60,000 nt of DNA from Liolophura sinensis. Taxonomy: Eukaryota; Mollusca; Polyplacophora; Chitonida; Chitonidae. The notes under the pieces were generated by a model. That model saw only the letters and a program-made list of their open reading frames with translations. It was not told the DNA's origin and did not search any database. Numbering within the stretch: the first letter of the stretch is position 1; each line of letters begins with the position of its first letter. The position numbers were made by a program, and so were the translations under genes. The DNA lies in assembly GCF_032854445.1 (NCBI RefSeq), contig NC_088306.1, positions 21,177,764 to 21,237,763 of the forward strand, written 5' to 3'. Positions 11,278-24,089 of the stretch are shown in pieces.

Positions 11278-14200
11278 ACTGACAGAATACAGAATGTCTC
11301 GCTCAGCCACATAAACACTGACAGAACACAGAATGTCTCATCCAGCCACATAAAAACTGGCTGGACACGAATTGTCTCACCTAGCCACTTAAATACTGGC
11401 TGGACACAAAATATCTCACCCAGCCACATAAATACTGGCTGGGGATATGTCTCACCCAGGCACATAAAAACTGACCTAAATCAAAATGTCTCACCCAGCC
11501 ACATAATTACAGACTGGAGACAAAATGTCTCACCCAGCCGCATGAAAACTGACTGGACACAATGCGTCTCACCCTCACCCAGCCACATAAAAACTGGATG
11601 GGGACTAAATGTCTCACCATGCCACATAAATACTGACCTAACTCAAAATGTCTCACCCAGCCACATAAATACTGGATAGACACAAAATGTCTCACCCAGC
11701 CACATAAATACTGGCTGGGGACAAACTGTCTCACCAGGCCATATAAAAACTGACCTAACTGAAAATGTCTCACCCAGCCACATAAAATACTGACTGGACA
11801 TCACACGGAATGTCTCAACCGGTCACATAAACACTGACAGAATACAGAATGTCTCACTCAGCCACATAACACTGGCATAACACAGAATGTCTCAACCGGT
11901 CACATAAATTCTGAAACAACACATTATTTCTCCCACTGTAATATGAGTACATGTGTAATGGCCTACCACATAAATACTCGCTGGAGACAAAATGTTTCCC
12001 CAGTCACATAATACTGACAGAAACACAGAATGTCTCAACCGATCACATAAAAACTGACGGAATACAGAATGTGTCACTCAGCCACATAAACACTGGCAGA
12101 ACACAGAATGTCTCAACCAGTCACATAAATACTGACTGAACACAAAATGTGTCACCTAGCCACAAAATACTGGCTGGAGACAAAATATATCACCCAGCCC
12201 ATAAATACTGACAGAACACAGAGTGTCTCACTCAGCCACATAAATACTGACAGAACACAAAATGTCTTAACCGGTCACATAAATACTTACACAACACATT
12301 ATGTCTGCCCCAGTAAAATATGTACATGTATGCTGACCTAACAGAAAATGTCTCACCCATCCACATAAATGCTGACCTAACTTAAAATGTCTCACCCAGC
12401 ACTTAAATACTGGCTGAAGACCAAATGTCCCACCCAGCCACATAAATACTGTCTGAACAGAAAATGTCTCACTCAGCCACTCAAATACTGGCTGGAGACA
12501 AAATGTCTCATCTAGCCTCATAAATACTGACAGAACTCAGAATGTCTCACTTAAGCACTTAAATACTGGCAGAACACAGAAAGTCTCACCCAGCCACTTG
12601 AATACTGGCACAACACAGAATGTCTCATCCAGTCACATAAATACTGACAGAATACAGAATGTCTCACTCAGTGACATAAACACTTGCAGAACACAGACTG
12701 TCTCAATCGGTCACATAAATACTGACGGAATACAGAATATCTAACTCAGCCACATAAACACTGGCAGAACACAGAATGGTCCTCAACCGGTCACATAAAT
12801 ACTAACGGAATACGGAACATCTCACTCACCCACATAAACACTGGCAGAACACAGAATGTCTCAACCGGTCACATAAATACTGACAGAATACAGAATGTCT
12901 CACTCAGTGACATAAACACTGGCAGAACACAGACTGTCTCAATCGGTCACATAAATACTGACGGAATACAGAATATCTAACTCAGCCACATAAACACTGG
13001 CAGAACACAGAATGTCTCAACCGGTCACATAAATACTGACGGAATACGGAACATCTCCACTCACCCACATAAACACTGGCAGAACACAGAATGTCTCAAC
13101 CGGTCACATAAATACTGACAGAATACAGAATGTCTCACTCACCCACATAAACACTGGCAGAACACAGAATGTCTCAACAGGTCACATAAATACTAACAGA
13201 ATACAGAATGTCTCACTCAGTCACATAAACACTTGCAGAACACAGAATGTCTCAACCGGTCACATAAACACTGGCAGAACACAGACTGTCTCAACCAGTC
13301 ACATAAATACTGACGGAATACAGAATATTTAACTCACCCACATAAACACTGGCAGAACACAGAATGTCTCAACAGGTCACATAAATACTGACAGAATACA
13401 GAATGTCTCACTCAGTCACATAACACTTGCAGAACACAGAATGTCTCAACCGGTCACATAAACACTGGCAGACACAGACTGTCTCAACTGGTCACATAAA
13501 TACTGACAGAATACAGAATATCTCACTCACCCCCATAAACACTGGCAGAACACAGAATGTCTCAACCGGTCACATAACACTGGCAGAACACAGAATGTCT
13601 CAACCAGTCACATAAATACTGACGGGAATACGGAATATCTCACTCACCCACATAACACTGGCAGAACACAGAATGTCTCAAACGGTCACATAAATACTGA
13701 CAGAATACAGAATGTCTCACTCAGTCACATAAACACTTGCAGACACAGACTGTCTCAACCGGTCACATAAATACTGAAAGAATTCAGAATGACTCACTCA
13801 CCACATAAACACTGGCAGAACACAGAATGTCTCAACGGTCACATAAATACTGACATCACACAGAAATGTCTTAACCGGTCACATAAATACTGACAGAATA
13901 CAGAATGTCTCACTCAGTCACATAAACACTGGCAGAACACAGAATGTCTCAACCAGTCACATAAATACTGACAGAATACAGAATGCCTCACTCAGCCACA
14001 TAAACACTGGCAGAACACATAATGTCTCAACCGGTCACATAAAACACTGGCAGAACACAGAATGTCTCAACCGGTCATATAAATACTGACAGAATATAGA
14101 ATGTCTCACTCACCCACATAAACAATGGCAGAACACAGGAATGTCTCAACCGGTCACATAAATACTGACGGAGTACAGAATATCTCACTCACCCACATAA

Positions 14201-14840
14201 ACACTGGCAGAACACAGAATGTCTCAACCGGTACATAAATACTGACATCACACGGAATGTCTCAACCGGTCACATAAACACTGACAGAATACAGAATGTC
14301 TCACTCAGCCACATAACACTGGGATAACACAGAATGTCTCAACCGGTCACATAAATTCTGAAACAACACATTATGTCTCCCACTGTAATATGAGTACATG
14401 TGTAATGGCCTACCACATAAATACTCGCTGAGACAAATGTTTCCCCCAGTCACATAAATACTGACAGAACACAGAATGTCTCAACCGGTCACATAAATAC
14501 TGACAGAATACAGAATGTCTTAACCCGTCACATGAATACTGACAGAATACAGAATGTCTCACTCAGCCACATAAACACTGGCAGAACACATAATGTCTCA
14601 ACCGGTCACATAAACACTGACATCACACGGAATGTCCCAACCGGTCACATAAACACTGGCATAACACAGAATGTCTCAACCGGTCACATAAATGCCTACA
14701 CAACACATTATGTCTCCCACTGTAATATGAGTACATGTGTAATGGCCTACCACATAAATACTGGCTGGAGACAAAATGTTTCCCCCAGTCAAATAAATAC
14801 TGACAGAACACAGAATGTCTCACATACATAAATACTGGTC
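11278..14840. repeat. 39-bp tandem array, about 91 units, with 78-bp dimer structure
   Basis: The unit is close to CACATAAACACTGGCAGAAC plus ACAGAATGTCTCAACCGGT. Two variants often alternate: ATACTGACAGAATAC..TCACTCAGC and ACACTGGCAGAACAC..TCAACCGGT, giving a 78-bp higher-order unit, clearest at 12.6-14.2 kb. Because 39 is divisible by three, long open frames appear on both strands as 13-residue repeats, but single-base indels break them repeatedly. The left part (11.3-11.8 kb) has its own variant with CACCCAGC and GGACAAAATGTCTC. A longer marker, ACACATTATGTCTCCCACTG followed by TAATATGAGTACATGTG, recurs at about 11.92, 14.37 and 14.71 kb, with a diverged copy at 12.29 kb. Confidence 0.95.
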
Positions 14841-15110
14841 AGTAACAAACAATGCAGTACACTCAATCATAACACACTGCTATCGGAGACACGGTGTAAT
14901 CTTTTTGGTGAAAACCACGAAAACAAAAATTTTTTCAAATGAGTCAGGATCGAAAACCAATGTGATAATTAACCAATCGCTACTCCCCGACTTAAAATGT
15001 GGAAGGAAATAACTTATGCGAGGAAAAGTCTTACTTAACACAGGTCATTAGGGATCTTCTGTTGCGGTTTTTCTTGATGTTGTTATGAAATACTATTATC
15101 GTAGAGCCTG
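14841..15110. other. Unique spacer between the two large arrays
   Basis: About 270 bases separate the 39-bp and 50-bp arrays. No coding or repeat signal was recognised. Confidence 0.6.
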
Positions 15111-18100
15111 GCTGGTTTTACTTGTAAAGAGCTTCGCTGGTTCTACTTATAAAACCCTTCTCTTGTCCTACTTGTAAAGGGCTCTGCTGGTTTTACTTAT
15201 AAAACGGTTCTCCTGTCTTACTTGTACAGGACTCCGCTAGTTCTACTTATAAAACACTTCTCTTGTCTTACTTCTAAAGGACTCCGCTAGTTCTACTTAT
15301 AAAACACTTCTCCTGTCCTACTTGTACAGGACTCTGCTAGTTCTACTTATAAAACACTTCTCCTGTCCTACTTGTACAGGAGTCTGCTAGTTCTACTTAT
15401 AAAACACTTCTCCTGTCTCACTCGTAAAGAACTCCGCTAGTTCTACTTATAAAACACTTCTCCTGTCTTACTTGTAAAGGACTCCGCTAGTTCTACTTAT
15501 AAAACACTTCTCCTGTCTTACTTGTAAAGGGTTCCGCTAGTTCTACTTATAAAAGACTTCTCCTGTCTTACTTGTAAAGGACTCCGCTAGTTCTACATAT
15601 AAAACACTTCTCCTGTCTTACTTGTAAAGGACTCCGCTAGTTCTCCTTATAAAACACTTCTCTTGTCTGACTTGTAAAGGATTCCGCTAGTTCTACTTAT
15701 AAAACACTTCTCCTGTGTTACTTGTACAGGACTCCACTAGTTCTACTTATAAAACACTTCTCCTGTCTTACTTGTACAGGACTCCGTTAGTTCTACTTAT
15801 AAAACACTTCTCCTGTCTTACTTGTAAAGGACTCCACTAGTTCTACTTATAAAACACTTCTCCTGTCTTACTTGTAAAGGACTCCGCTAGTTCTACTTAT
15901 AAAACGCTTCTCCTGTCTTACTTGTACAGGACTCCGCTAGTTCTACTTATAAAACACTTCTCCTGTCTTACTTGTAAAGGACTCCACTAGTTCTACTGAT
16001 AAAACACTTCTCCTGTCTTACCTGTAAAGGACTCCACCAGTTCTGTTTATAAAACCCTGCTCCTGTCTTACTTGTACAGGACTCCGCCAGTTCTACTTAT
16101 AAAACACTACTTTTGTCTTACTTGTAAAGGACTCCGCTAGTTCTACTTATAAAACACTTGTCATGTCTTACTTGTAAAGGACTCCGCTAGTTCTACTTAT
16201 AAAACACTTCTCCTGTCTTACTTGTGAAGGACTCCGCTAGTTCTACTTATAAAACACTTCTCCTGTCTTACTTGTACAGGATCCCGCTAGTTCTACCTAT
16301 AAAACACTTCTCTTGTCTGACTTGTACAGGACTCCGCTAGTTCTACTTATAAAACACTTCTCCTGTCTTACTTGTACAGGCTAGGTCTAATTATAAAAGA
16401 CTTCTCCTGTCTTACTTGTACAGGACTCGGCTAGTTCTACTTATAAAAGACTTCTCCTGTCTTACTTGTACAGGACTCGGCTAGTTCTACTGATAAAAGA
16501 CTTCTCCTGTCTGACTTGTAAAGGACTCCGTTAGTTCTACTTATAAAACGCTTCTCCTGTCTGACTTGTAAAGGACTCCATTAGTTCTACTTATAAAACA
16601 CTTCTCCTGTGTTACTTGTACAGGACTCCGTTAGTTCTACTTATAAAACACTTCTCCTGTCTTACTTGTAAAGGACTCCACTAGTTCTACTTATAAAACA
16701 CTTCTCCTGTCTTACTTGTAAAGGACTCCGCTAGTTCTACTTATAAAACGCTTCTCCTGTCTTACTTGTACAGGACTCCGCTAGTTCTACTTATAAAACA
16801 CTTCTCTTGTCTTACTTGTACAGGACTCCACTAGTTCTACTGATAAAACACTTCTCCTGTCTTACTTGTACAGGATTCCGCTAGTTCTACTTATAAAACA
16901 CTTCTCCTGTCTTACTTGTACAGGACTCCGCTAGTTCTACTGATAAAAGACTTCTCCTGTCTTACTTGTAAAGGACTCCGCTAGTTCTACTTATAAAAGA
17001 CTTCTCCTGTCTTACTTGTACAGGACTCCGGTAGTTCTGTTTTTAAAACACTTCTCTTGTCTTACTTGCACAGGACTCCGCTAGTTCTACTTATAAAACA
17101 CTTCTCCTGTCTTACTTGTAAAGAAATCCGCTAGTTCTACTTATAAAACACTTCTCATGTCTTACTTGTACAGGACTCCGCTAGTTCTACTTATAAAACG
17201 CTTTTCCTGTCTGACTTGTAAAGGACTCCGCTAGTTCTACTTATAAAACGCTTTTCCTGTCTGACTTGTAAAGGACTCCGCTAGTTCTACTTATAAAACG
17301 CTTCTCCTGTCTTACTTGTAAAGGACTCCGCTAGTTCTACTTATAAAACACTTCTCTTTTCCTAATTGTAAAGGACTCCGCTAGTTCTACTTCTAAAACA
17401 CTTCTCCTGTCTTACTTGTAAAGGACTCCACTAGTTCTACTTATAAAACACTTCTCTTGTCTTACTTGTAAAGGACTCCACTAGTTCTACTTATAAAACA
17501 CTTCTCTTTTCCTACTTGTAAAGGACTCCGCTAGTTCTACTTATAAAACACTTCTCCTGTCTTACTTGTGAAGGACTCCGCTAGTTCTACTTATAAAACA
17601 CTTGTCATGTCCTACTTGTACAGGACTCCACTAGTTCTACTTATAAAACACTTCTCCTGTCTTACTTGTACAGGACTCCACTAGTTCTACTTATAAAACA
17701 CTTCTCCTGTCTTACTTGTAAAGGACTCCGCTAGTTCTACTTATAAAACACTTCTCATGTCTTACTTGTACAGGACTCCGCTAGTTCTACTTATAAAACA
17801 CTTCTCTTGTCTTACTTGTAAATGACTCCGCTAGTTCTACTTATAAAACACTTCTCTTTTCCTAATTGTCAAGGACTCCGCTAGTTCTACTTATAAAACA
17901 CTTCTCCTGTCTTACTTGTACAGGACTCCGCTAGTTCTACTTATAAAACACTTCTCTTGTCTTACTTGTACAGGACTCCGCTAGTTCTACTTATAAAACA
18001 CTTCTCCTTTCTTACTTGTAAAGGACTCCGCCAGTTCTACTTATAAAACGCTTCTCCTGTCCTTCTTGTAAAGGACTCCACTAGTTCTACTTATAAAACA

Positions 18101-19731
18101 CTTGTCATGTCTTACTTGTAAAGGACTCCACTAGTTCTACTTATAAAACACTTCTCCTGTCTTACTTGTACAAGACTCCGCTAGTTCTACTTTTAAAACA
18201 CTTCTCTTGTCCTACTTGTAAAGGACTCCGCTAGTTCTACTTATAAAAGACTTCTCCTGTCTTACTTGTACAGGACTCCGCTAGTTCTACTTCTAAAAGA
18301 CTTCTCCTGTCTTACTTGTACAGGACTCCGCTAGTTCTACTTATAAAACACTTCTCCTGTCTTACTTGTAAACGACTCCACTAGTTCTACATATAAAACA
18401 CTTCGCCTGTTTTACTTGTAAAGGATTCCGCTAGTTCTACTTATAAAACACTTCTCCTGTTTTACTTGCACAGGACTCCGCTATTTCTACTTATAAAACA
18501 CTTCTCTTGTCTTACTTGTAAAGGACTCCGCTAGTTCTACTTATAAAACACTTCTCTTGTCTTACTTGTACAGGACTCCGCTAGTTCTACTTATAAAACA
18601 CTTCTCTTGTCTTACTTGTAAATGACTCCGCTAGTTCTACTTATAAAACACTTCTCTTTTCCTAATTGTCAAGGACTCCGCTAGTTCTACTTATAAAACA
18701 CTTCTCCTGTCTTACTTGTACAGGACTCCGCTAGTTCTACTTATAAAACACTTCTCTTGTCTTACTTGTAAAGGACTCCGCTAGTTCTACTTATAAAACA
18801 CTTCTCCTTTCTTACTTGTAAAGAACTCGGCCAGATCTACTTATAAAACGCTTCTCCTGTCCTTCTTGTAAAGGACTCCGCTAGTTCTACTTATAAAACA
18901 CTTCTCATGTCTTACTTGTAAAGGACTCCACTAGTTCTACTTATAAAACACTTCTCTTGTCTTACTTGTAAAGGACTCCGCTAGTTCTACTTATAAAACA
19001 CTTCTCCTGTGTTACTTGTACAGGACTCCGCTAGTTCTACTTATAAAACACTTCTCTTGTCTTACTTGTAAATGACTCGGCTAGTTCTACTTATAAAACA
19101 CTTCTCTTTTCCTAATTGTCAAGGACTCCGCTAGTTCTACTTATAAAACACTTCTCCTGTCTTACTTGTAAAGGACTCCGCTAGTTCTACTTATAAAACA
19201 CTTCTCTTTTCCTACTTGTAAAGGACTCCACTAGTTCTACATATAAAACACTTCTCCTGTCTTACGTGTAAAGGACTCCACTAGTTCTACTTATAAAACA
19301 CTTCTCTTGTCTTACTTGTACAGGATTCCGCTAGTTCTACTTGTAAAACACTTCTCCTGTCCTACTTGTACAGGACTCCACTAGTTCTACTTATAAAACA
19401 CTTCTCTTGTCTTACTTGTAAAGGATGCCGCTAGTTCTACTTATAAAACACTTCTCCTGTCTTACTTGTAAAGGACTTCGCTAGTTCTACATATAAAACA
19501 CTTCTCCTTTCTTACTTGTAAAGGACTCTACTAGTTCTACTTATAAAACACTTCTCCTGTCTTACTTGTACAGGACTCCACTAGTTCTACTTATAAAACA
19601 CTTCTCCTGTCTTACTTGTACAGGACTCCGCTAGTCTACTTATAAAACACTTCTCCTGTCTTACTTGTAAAGGATTCCGCTAGTTCTGTTTATAAAACAC
19701 TTCTCTTGTCTTACTTGGAAATGACTCCGCT
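15111..19731. repeat. 50-bp tandem array, about 92 units, each a dimer of 25-bp half-units
   Basis: The unit joins GCTAGTTCTACTTATAAAACACTTC and TCCTGTCTTACTTGTAAAGGACTCC. The two halves align with each other (both have a GT-TACTT-TAAA core), so the array is a dimer of an older 25-bp repeat. The divergent left edge (15111-15235) still shows half-units in mixed order. Nearly every unit has CTTATAAAA. Units with GTACAGGA instead of GTAAAGGA can pair TCCTGT with ACAGGA around a 9-base loop. A variant pair (AATGACTCCG then TTTTCCTAATTGTCAAGG) recurs at 17821, 18621 and about 19071, spacings of 16 and 9 units, which shows block amplification. No open frame persists. Confidence 0.96.
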
Positions 19732-21560
19732 TGTTACAATGAGTTCACAACAATAACCACAACATTTATAAAGTTGCGTATATATGTACGAGACAGCTAG
19801 ATTCGAATACACAACACCCAACCTGATGAATTTCATTGGGATGATGTTCAAAAAAATGTTCACAAAAATGGTGTTAGCGATTCCTGAAAAGGAGTGATCT
19901 ACACCACTTTAATGGCGTCCTCAGTTGCGTCCTAATGATTTTAAGCCTTCCTCTCTTCGCCGTCGATCACTTTGACCATTAAGCTCACAGAAGTGAATCC
20001 AGCCCTCACAGGAGGTTTGTTAAGGGGCGAGTGCACAAAGCCGCATTTAGGCTTAAGTTATACTTAATAAAATGTGATTTAAACATTTATTTTTTAACTT
20101 TACATGCTTTAAATAAAAAACATGTGGGGATCTTGGGCCATAAATTGCATATTTTGTCTGTTTCGAGGTTTCAAAACTTGACTTAATTCAATTTGTGGAA
20201 TAGACTCTGGTACCGGAAGTAGGTGTTTTATTGCGAGAACTTCCACTTCCTCCATTTATGAAACTTATCACCTTCAAAAATGTTGAGTGTCACGTTAAGC
20301 AACAATCAAATAAATAAATGCTCTTATTAAACCATGTCAAATTTGTCAAGGCCCTAATATCGTGATTAAGATGAATTGCTTGTAATTTGCAGAAGTTGAA
20401 GACATGTTCTACGGCAAAAACAAATAAAGTACAACACGAAGAATAATTACCTTTTTTCTCCCGCCTCTTGCCTGCAACAAGTGCGCTTTGGTACATTTCC
20501 TCCGTAAACTCTCCGACACCCTATCAGAAAAAAAAGTTGTAGTTTCATCCACTTTTTGTTCCCTGAAAACTGCTTTTTTATTATTCGGGATTGTATTTAA
20601 AAAATAATTCATTCATATATCATTGACAGGGGCTGACAGTCGTGTTGATATAAAGGAAAATAGGGTACATTTTCTAGGCATGTTACGACTGTATCTCAGC
20701 AAAATTTTGTATGTCACAGAAATATTATACACTGCCTTCACTTTTTTTTTCTTGTAGAGCGTACCACGCTGTCGCCGAATCCCTGGTTTTACTCTGTATG
20801 CAAATCCACAGTGTTGAGAATAAGTATAACATGGTTTGCTTGTTTGCCTGTTGTTTAAACACCATGCTCGGATTTTTTCTATTCATATGACGGCGGTAAG
20901 CATCATGAGTGGAAGAAACCGAAGTGCTTGAATTTTAAACCAACAAGTTTAGGCAAATTACTAACGAAGTTTTCATGTGTGACGTACAAATATACACCCC
21001 ATATTCAAATTTGGTGAAAAACAAATGGTCTTTAACAAATGTTAGGCTCTTACAACTGTCACTCGGTAGTTGTCAATAGCTTACTGTCACCAAGGTCAAA
21101 CGAAGACTAACAGCGGAGTAATATACCAAATCCCTGAACTATTTTTATCAAGTTTGAGGCTGCTTTTCTTCTGTGACTTTGACAGCCATTGTTCTTAAAC
21201 TCCAGACGGGTAGAAGACATGTAGTCTGTTTCTAGAACAATACTTTCAGTATGTTTGCTCTAATGGAATATAAGCTCGATTAACACATCAGTCCAATCTA
21301 CAAATTATACACAATCGATCTACACCGGAATCAGAAATAAACAATCCATATGTATATGATAGAGTAAATGACTGATGAACTTACCGCAGAGTGTAAGTGT
21401 TTTGGAACTTGTCTTAAAGTCGCTTCATCTCAAAATGGTAAAAACAGAAAAAAACGAAAAAGAATCAAAACATACTGTGGACGTTATCACCCACTTCCAA
21501 TCAAAAATTGTCTTCAAAGATTTTGTTTCCTTTTGCCTATAAGGCCACTTATGGGGGACA
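19732..21560. other. Non-coding interval, no gene recognised
   Basis: It is AT-rich, and small open frames at 20290-20612 and 21368-21616 overlap on opposite strands with no domain. Nothing else stands out. Confidence 0.45.
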
Positions 21561-22507
21561 GCAGTCACCAGGCAAAACACCTTCACGGGGTCACAGTATA
21601 CTAACAGCCGGTACATATCACCATTAGTCTGGGGGCATATTAAAAGTGCTGTCTAACTGAACACCATGCAGCAACGACCAGGCACAACACTCACACGCTG
21701 TCACAGTATACTAATAGACAGTACTGATCAGCACGAGTGCGGGGGCATATTCATTGTGCTACCTCACTGAAACACCATGCAAACACCCTTACCCAGTATA
21801 CTAGCAGGAATAACCTGCTAATGCTCATTCTCATCATGCAGCAGTCACGAGGCACAACACTCTCACTCAGTCACAGTATACAAACAGCCAGTATTTATCA
21901 CCATTAGTCTGGCAGCATTTTCACTGTGCTGCTTCACTGAAACACCCTGCAGCAGTCAACAGGCACAACACTCGCACGCCGTAACAGTATACTTACAACC
22001 AGTACATACCACCACTAGTCTGGAGACATATTCACAGTGCTGCCTCACTGAAACACCATGCAAACACCCTTACCCAGTATACCAGCAGGAATAGCCAATA
22101 CTCATCCTCATCATGCAGCAGTCACGAAGCACAACACTCTCACTCAGTCACAGTATACAAACAGCCAGTATTTATCACCATTAGTCTGGGAGCATTTTCA
22201 CAGTGCAGCTTCACTGAAACACCATGCAGCAGTCAACAGGCACAAAACTCGCACGCCGTAACAGTATACTAACAACCAGTACATACCACCACTAGTCTAC
22301 ACTATTCACAGTGCTGCTTCACTGAAACATCATGCAGCAGTCGACAGGCACAACACTCGCACGCCGTAACAGTATACTAACAACCAGCACATACCACCAC
22401 TAGTCTGGGGACATATTCACAGCGCTGCCTCACTGAAACACCATGCAAACACCCTCACGCAGTCACGGTATACTAACAGGAATAACCAATACTCATCCTC
22501 ATTATGC
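21561..22507. repeat. Complex tandem array, about 112-bp units
   Basis: Roughly eight diverged units contain GCAGTCAACAGGCACAACAC, GTAACAGTATACTAACAACC, CACCACTAGTCTGGGGACAT and GCTGCCTCACTGAAACACC. Shortened units with CAAACACCCTTACCCAGTAT recur near 21.78, 22.05 and 22.44 kb, so the array has a higher-order structure mixing full and shortened units. Confidence 0.85.
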
Positions 22508-23479
22508 ATAAGCTTAGGTTCAACACCAATCTCTCTTTGCCTCGGGTGACGTCATAATTATTCAAAAGCTAGTTGCATGCTAGGCAATGGACGTGGAGAG
22601 TAATTTATTTTACAAAGGCTGCACCAACAAGCGGTTAGAACAAATTTGCACGCAGTAACACAACCTATACTACTATCCCTGGGAACAGACTACATCGCGT
22701 TAATTTCCCAACATCCATCTGTAAATCTATTCTGCAGTTAGATCCTATACTGCAAGAAAGAAAAAAAAATCCCTTTTTAGGCCATATTAAACCAAAACGG
22801 GTAGACAATTTCAAATATAGCAGTGTCAGTAATAGGGTCTGTAGATAAATCGATAACAGTTCAGGAAACTGGTGTCGCCCTCCGTCAAAACATGTTAACT
22901 CCGCCCAATATCCAGAATGCCACTGGTTTTGAATAGTCCTGACCTCAACCGAGGCAATGTGTTTTTGCCGCCGAAACCGAGCTCATGGACTTAGGTATTA
23001 GAAAAAGTGTTCTCACTAGATTTTACTTACAAGAATATGAACTTCCAACCTATCCATGTCTTGTGGTTACGTGTTACTGACTAAAGGCAGTATTGGTAGC
23101 AAATATGACTGATTTTAAAGACAGCCGAATATGGGAGACTTGGTAAAAGAAGCAGACTGTAGCCCAGGGACAGACAGTAATTTTGTCCCAGGTTTCCGAC
23201 TTGAGAGGTGACCGATCTAACCACCTGTCTACCAGTCAAAATTACGTTTGTAAAAACTAAAATACCGTAAGTAGCTTCCAGGATTTCTAAACGGTGCACT
23301 GAACGTTGGCAAACGTAGCGTCGAATTGACGTCAGCGAGCACGCAACGCTGGTCCATTTCTTAGTTACGTCAGAGATGCTCACACAAGGCTTCGTGCTGG
23401 CGGATGCGGGCTCACCTGTTAACCCAGAGAACTCAGTTATCTCCCTTTTCAAGAAATTTATATATTTATATTTATATTT
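22508..23479. other. Non-coding interval, no gene recognised
   Basis: An open frame of 123 codons on the minus strand (23081-23452) has no recognisable motif and is probably chance. No array or complete element was seen. Confidence 0.4.
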
Positions 23480-23623
23480 TTTTATTCATTTATTTATTTT
23501 ATTTATTTTATTGGTGTGTTACGCCGTACTCAAGAATATTTCACTTATACGACGGCAGGCAGCATAATGATGGGAGAAAAGGGGGAAATCCTCGACCACC
23601 CGCACATTGGCAGATCTGCTCAC
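23480..23623 (-). mobile_element. Main-family SINE, 3' half, diverged
   Basis: The minus strand reads from a decayed AATGTGCGGGTGGTCG block through CATCATTATGCTGCC to AGTACGGCGTAACACACCAATAAA. The A-rich tail is followed by an ATAAAT-rich tract. Confidence 0.8.
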
Positions 23624-23904
23624 GTTTAGTTAAAGAAATTAAAACATCTAGTTGAGACTTTTAAATGTTATATATTGATTATTCTGCAAATAAATATGAA
23701 AGACCGTTCAAATTAAGAAATACACTTTTACATCTGGTGAAAGTGTGGCTTTGTAGAGTGACTTAATATTTTTGCAATGGTAAGAACATGACAGGCTTCA
23801 TTTCCCCTGCCTTCATTGTTCACGGGATCTCGGTGACAATTACGCCCAACTGCGCAGTCTGAGCACTGCGTTTAAGACCACTTTTCTGTCACTCATCTGA
23901 AGGC

Positions 23905-24060
23905 GTCATATGTTGTGAAGTTCATCAGTAACTTGCCAAAGGTAGATGCTTTTCCCCGGACTCTCTGGTTTTCACCAATAATGCATAAAAATGACTGTCA
24001 TGACATAAATTAATAACTCTCCGGCTAGGCGTTAAACAAATATAAACTAAACCAAATCTT
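23905..24060 (+). mobile_element. SINE of a second type (AACTTGCCAAAGG...GGCGTTAAACAAATAT)
   Basis: It contains CAGTAACTTGCCAAAGGTAG, CCCCGGACTCTCTGGTTTTC, ACTGTCATGACATAAATTAA and a GGCGTTAAACAAATATAAAC tail, a layout I associate with another widespread mollusc SINE. The head may extend further left to about 23820 but is too decayed to define. Confidence 0.6.
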
Positions 24061-24089
24061 CTCTTCAAGCAGAAGCGAGGTACAGGACA

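Noticed and set aside
11224-14831. Open frames of 60-151 codons on both strands of the 39-bp array as repeat proteins
   Set aside because: They arise because the period is divisible by three, occur on both strands at the same places, and are cut by indels every few hundred bases.
11278-19731. CRISPR-like array
   Set aside because: Repeats are contiguous, with no unique spacers, and the context is an animal genome with introns and SINEs.
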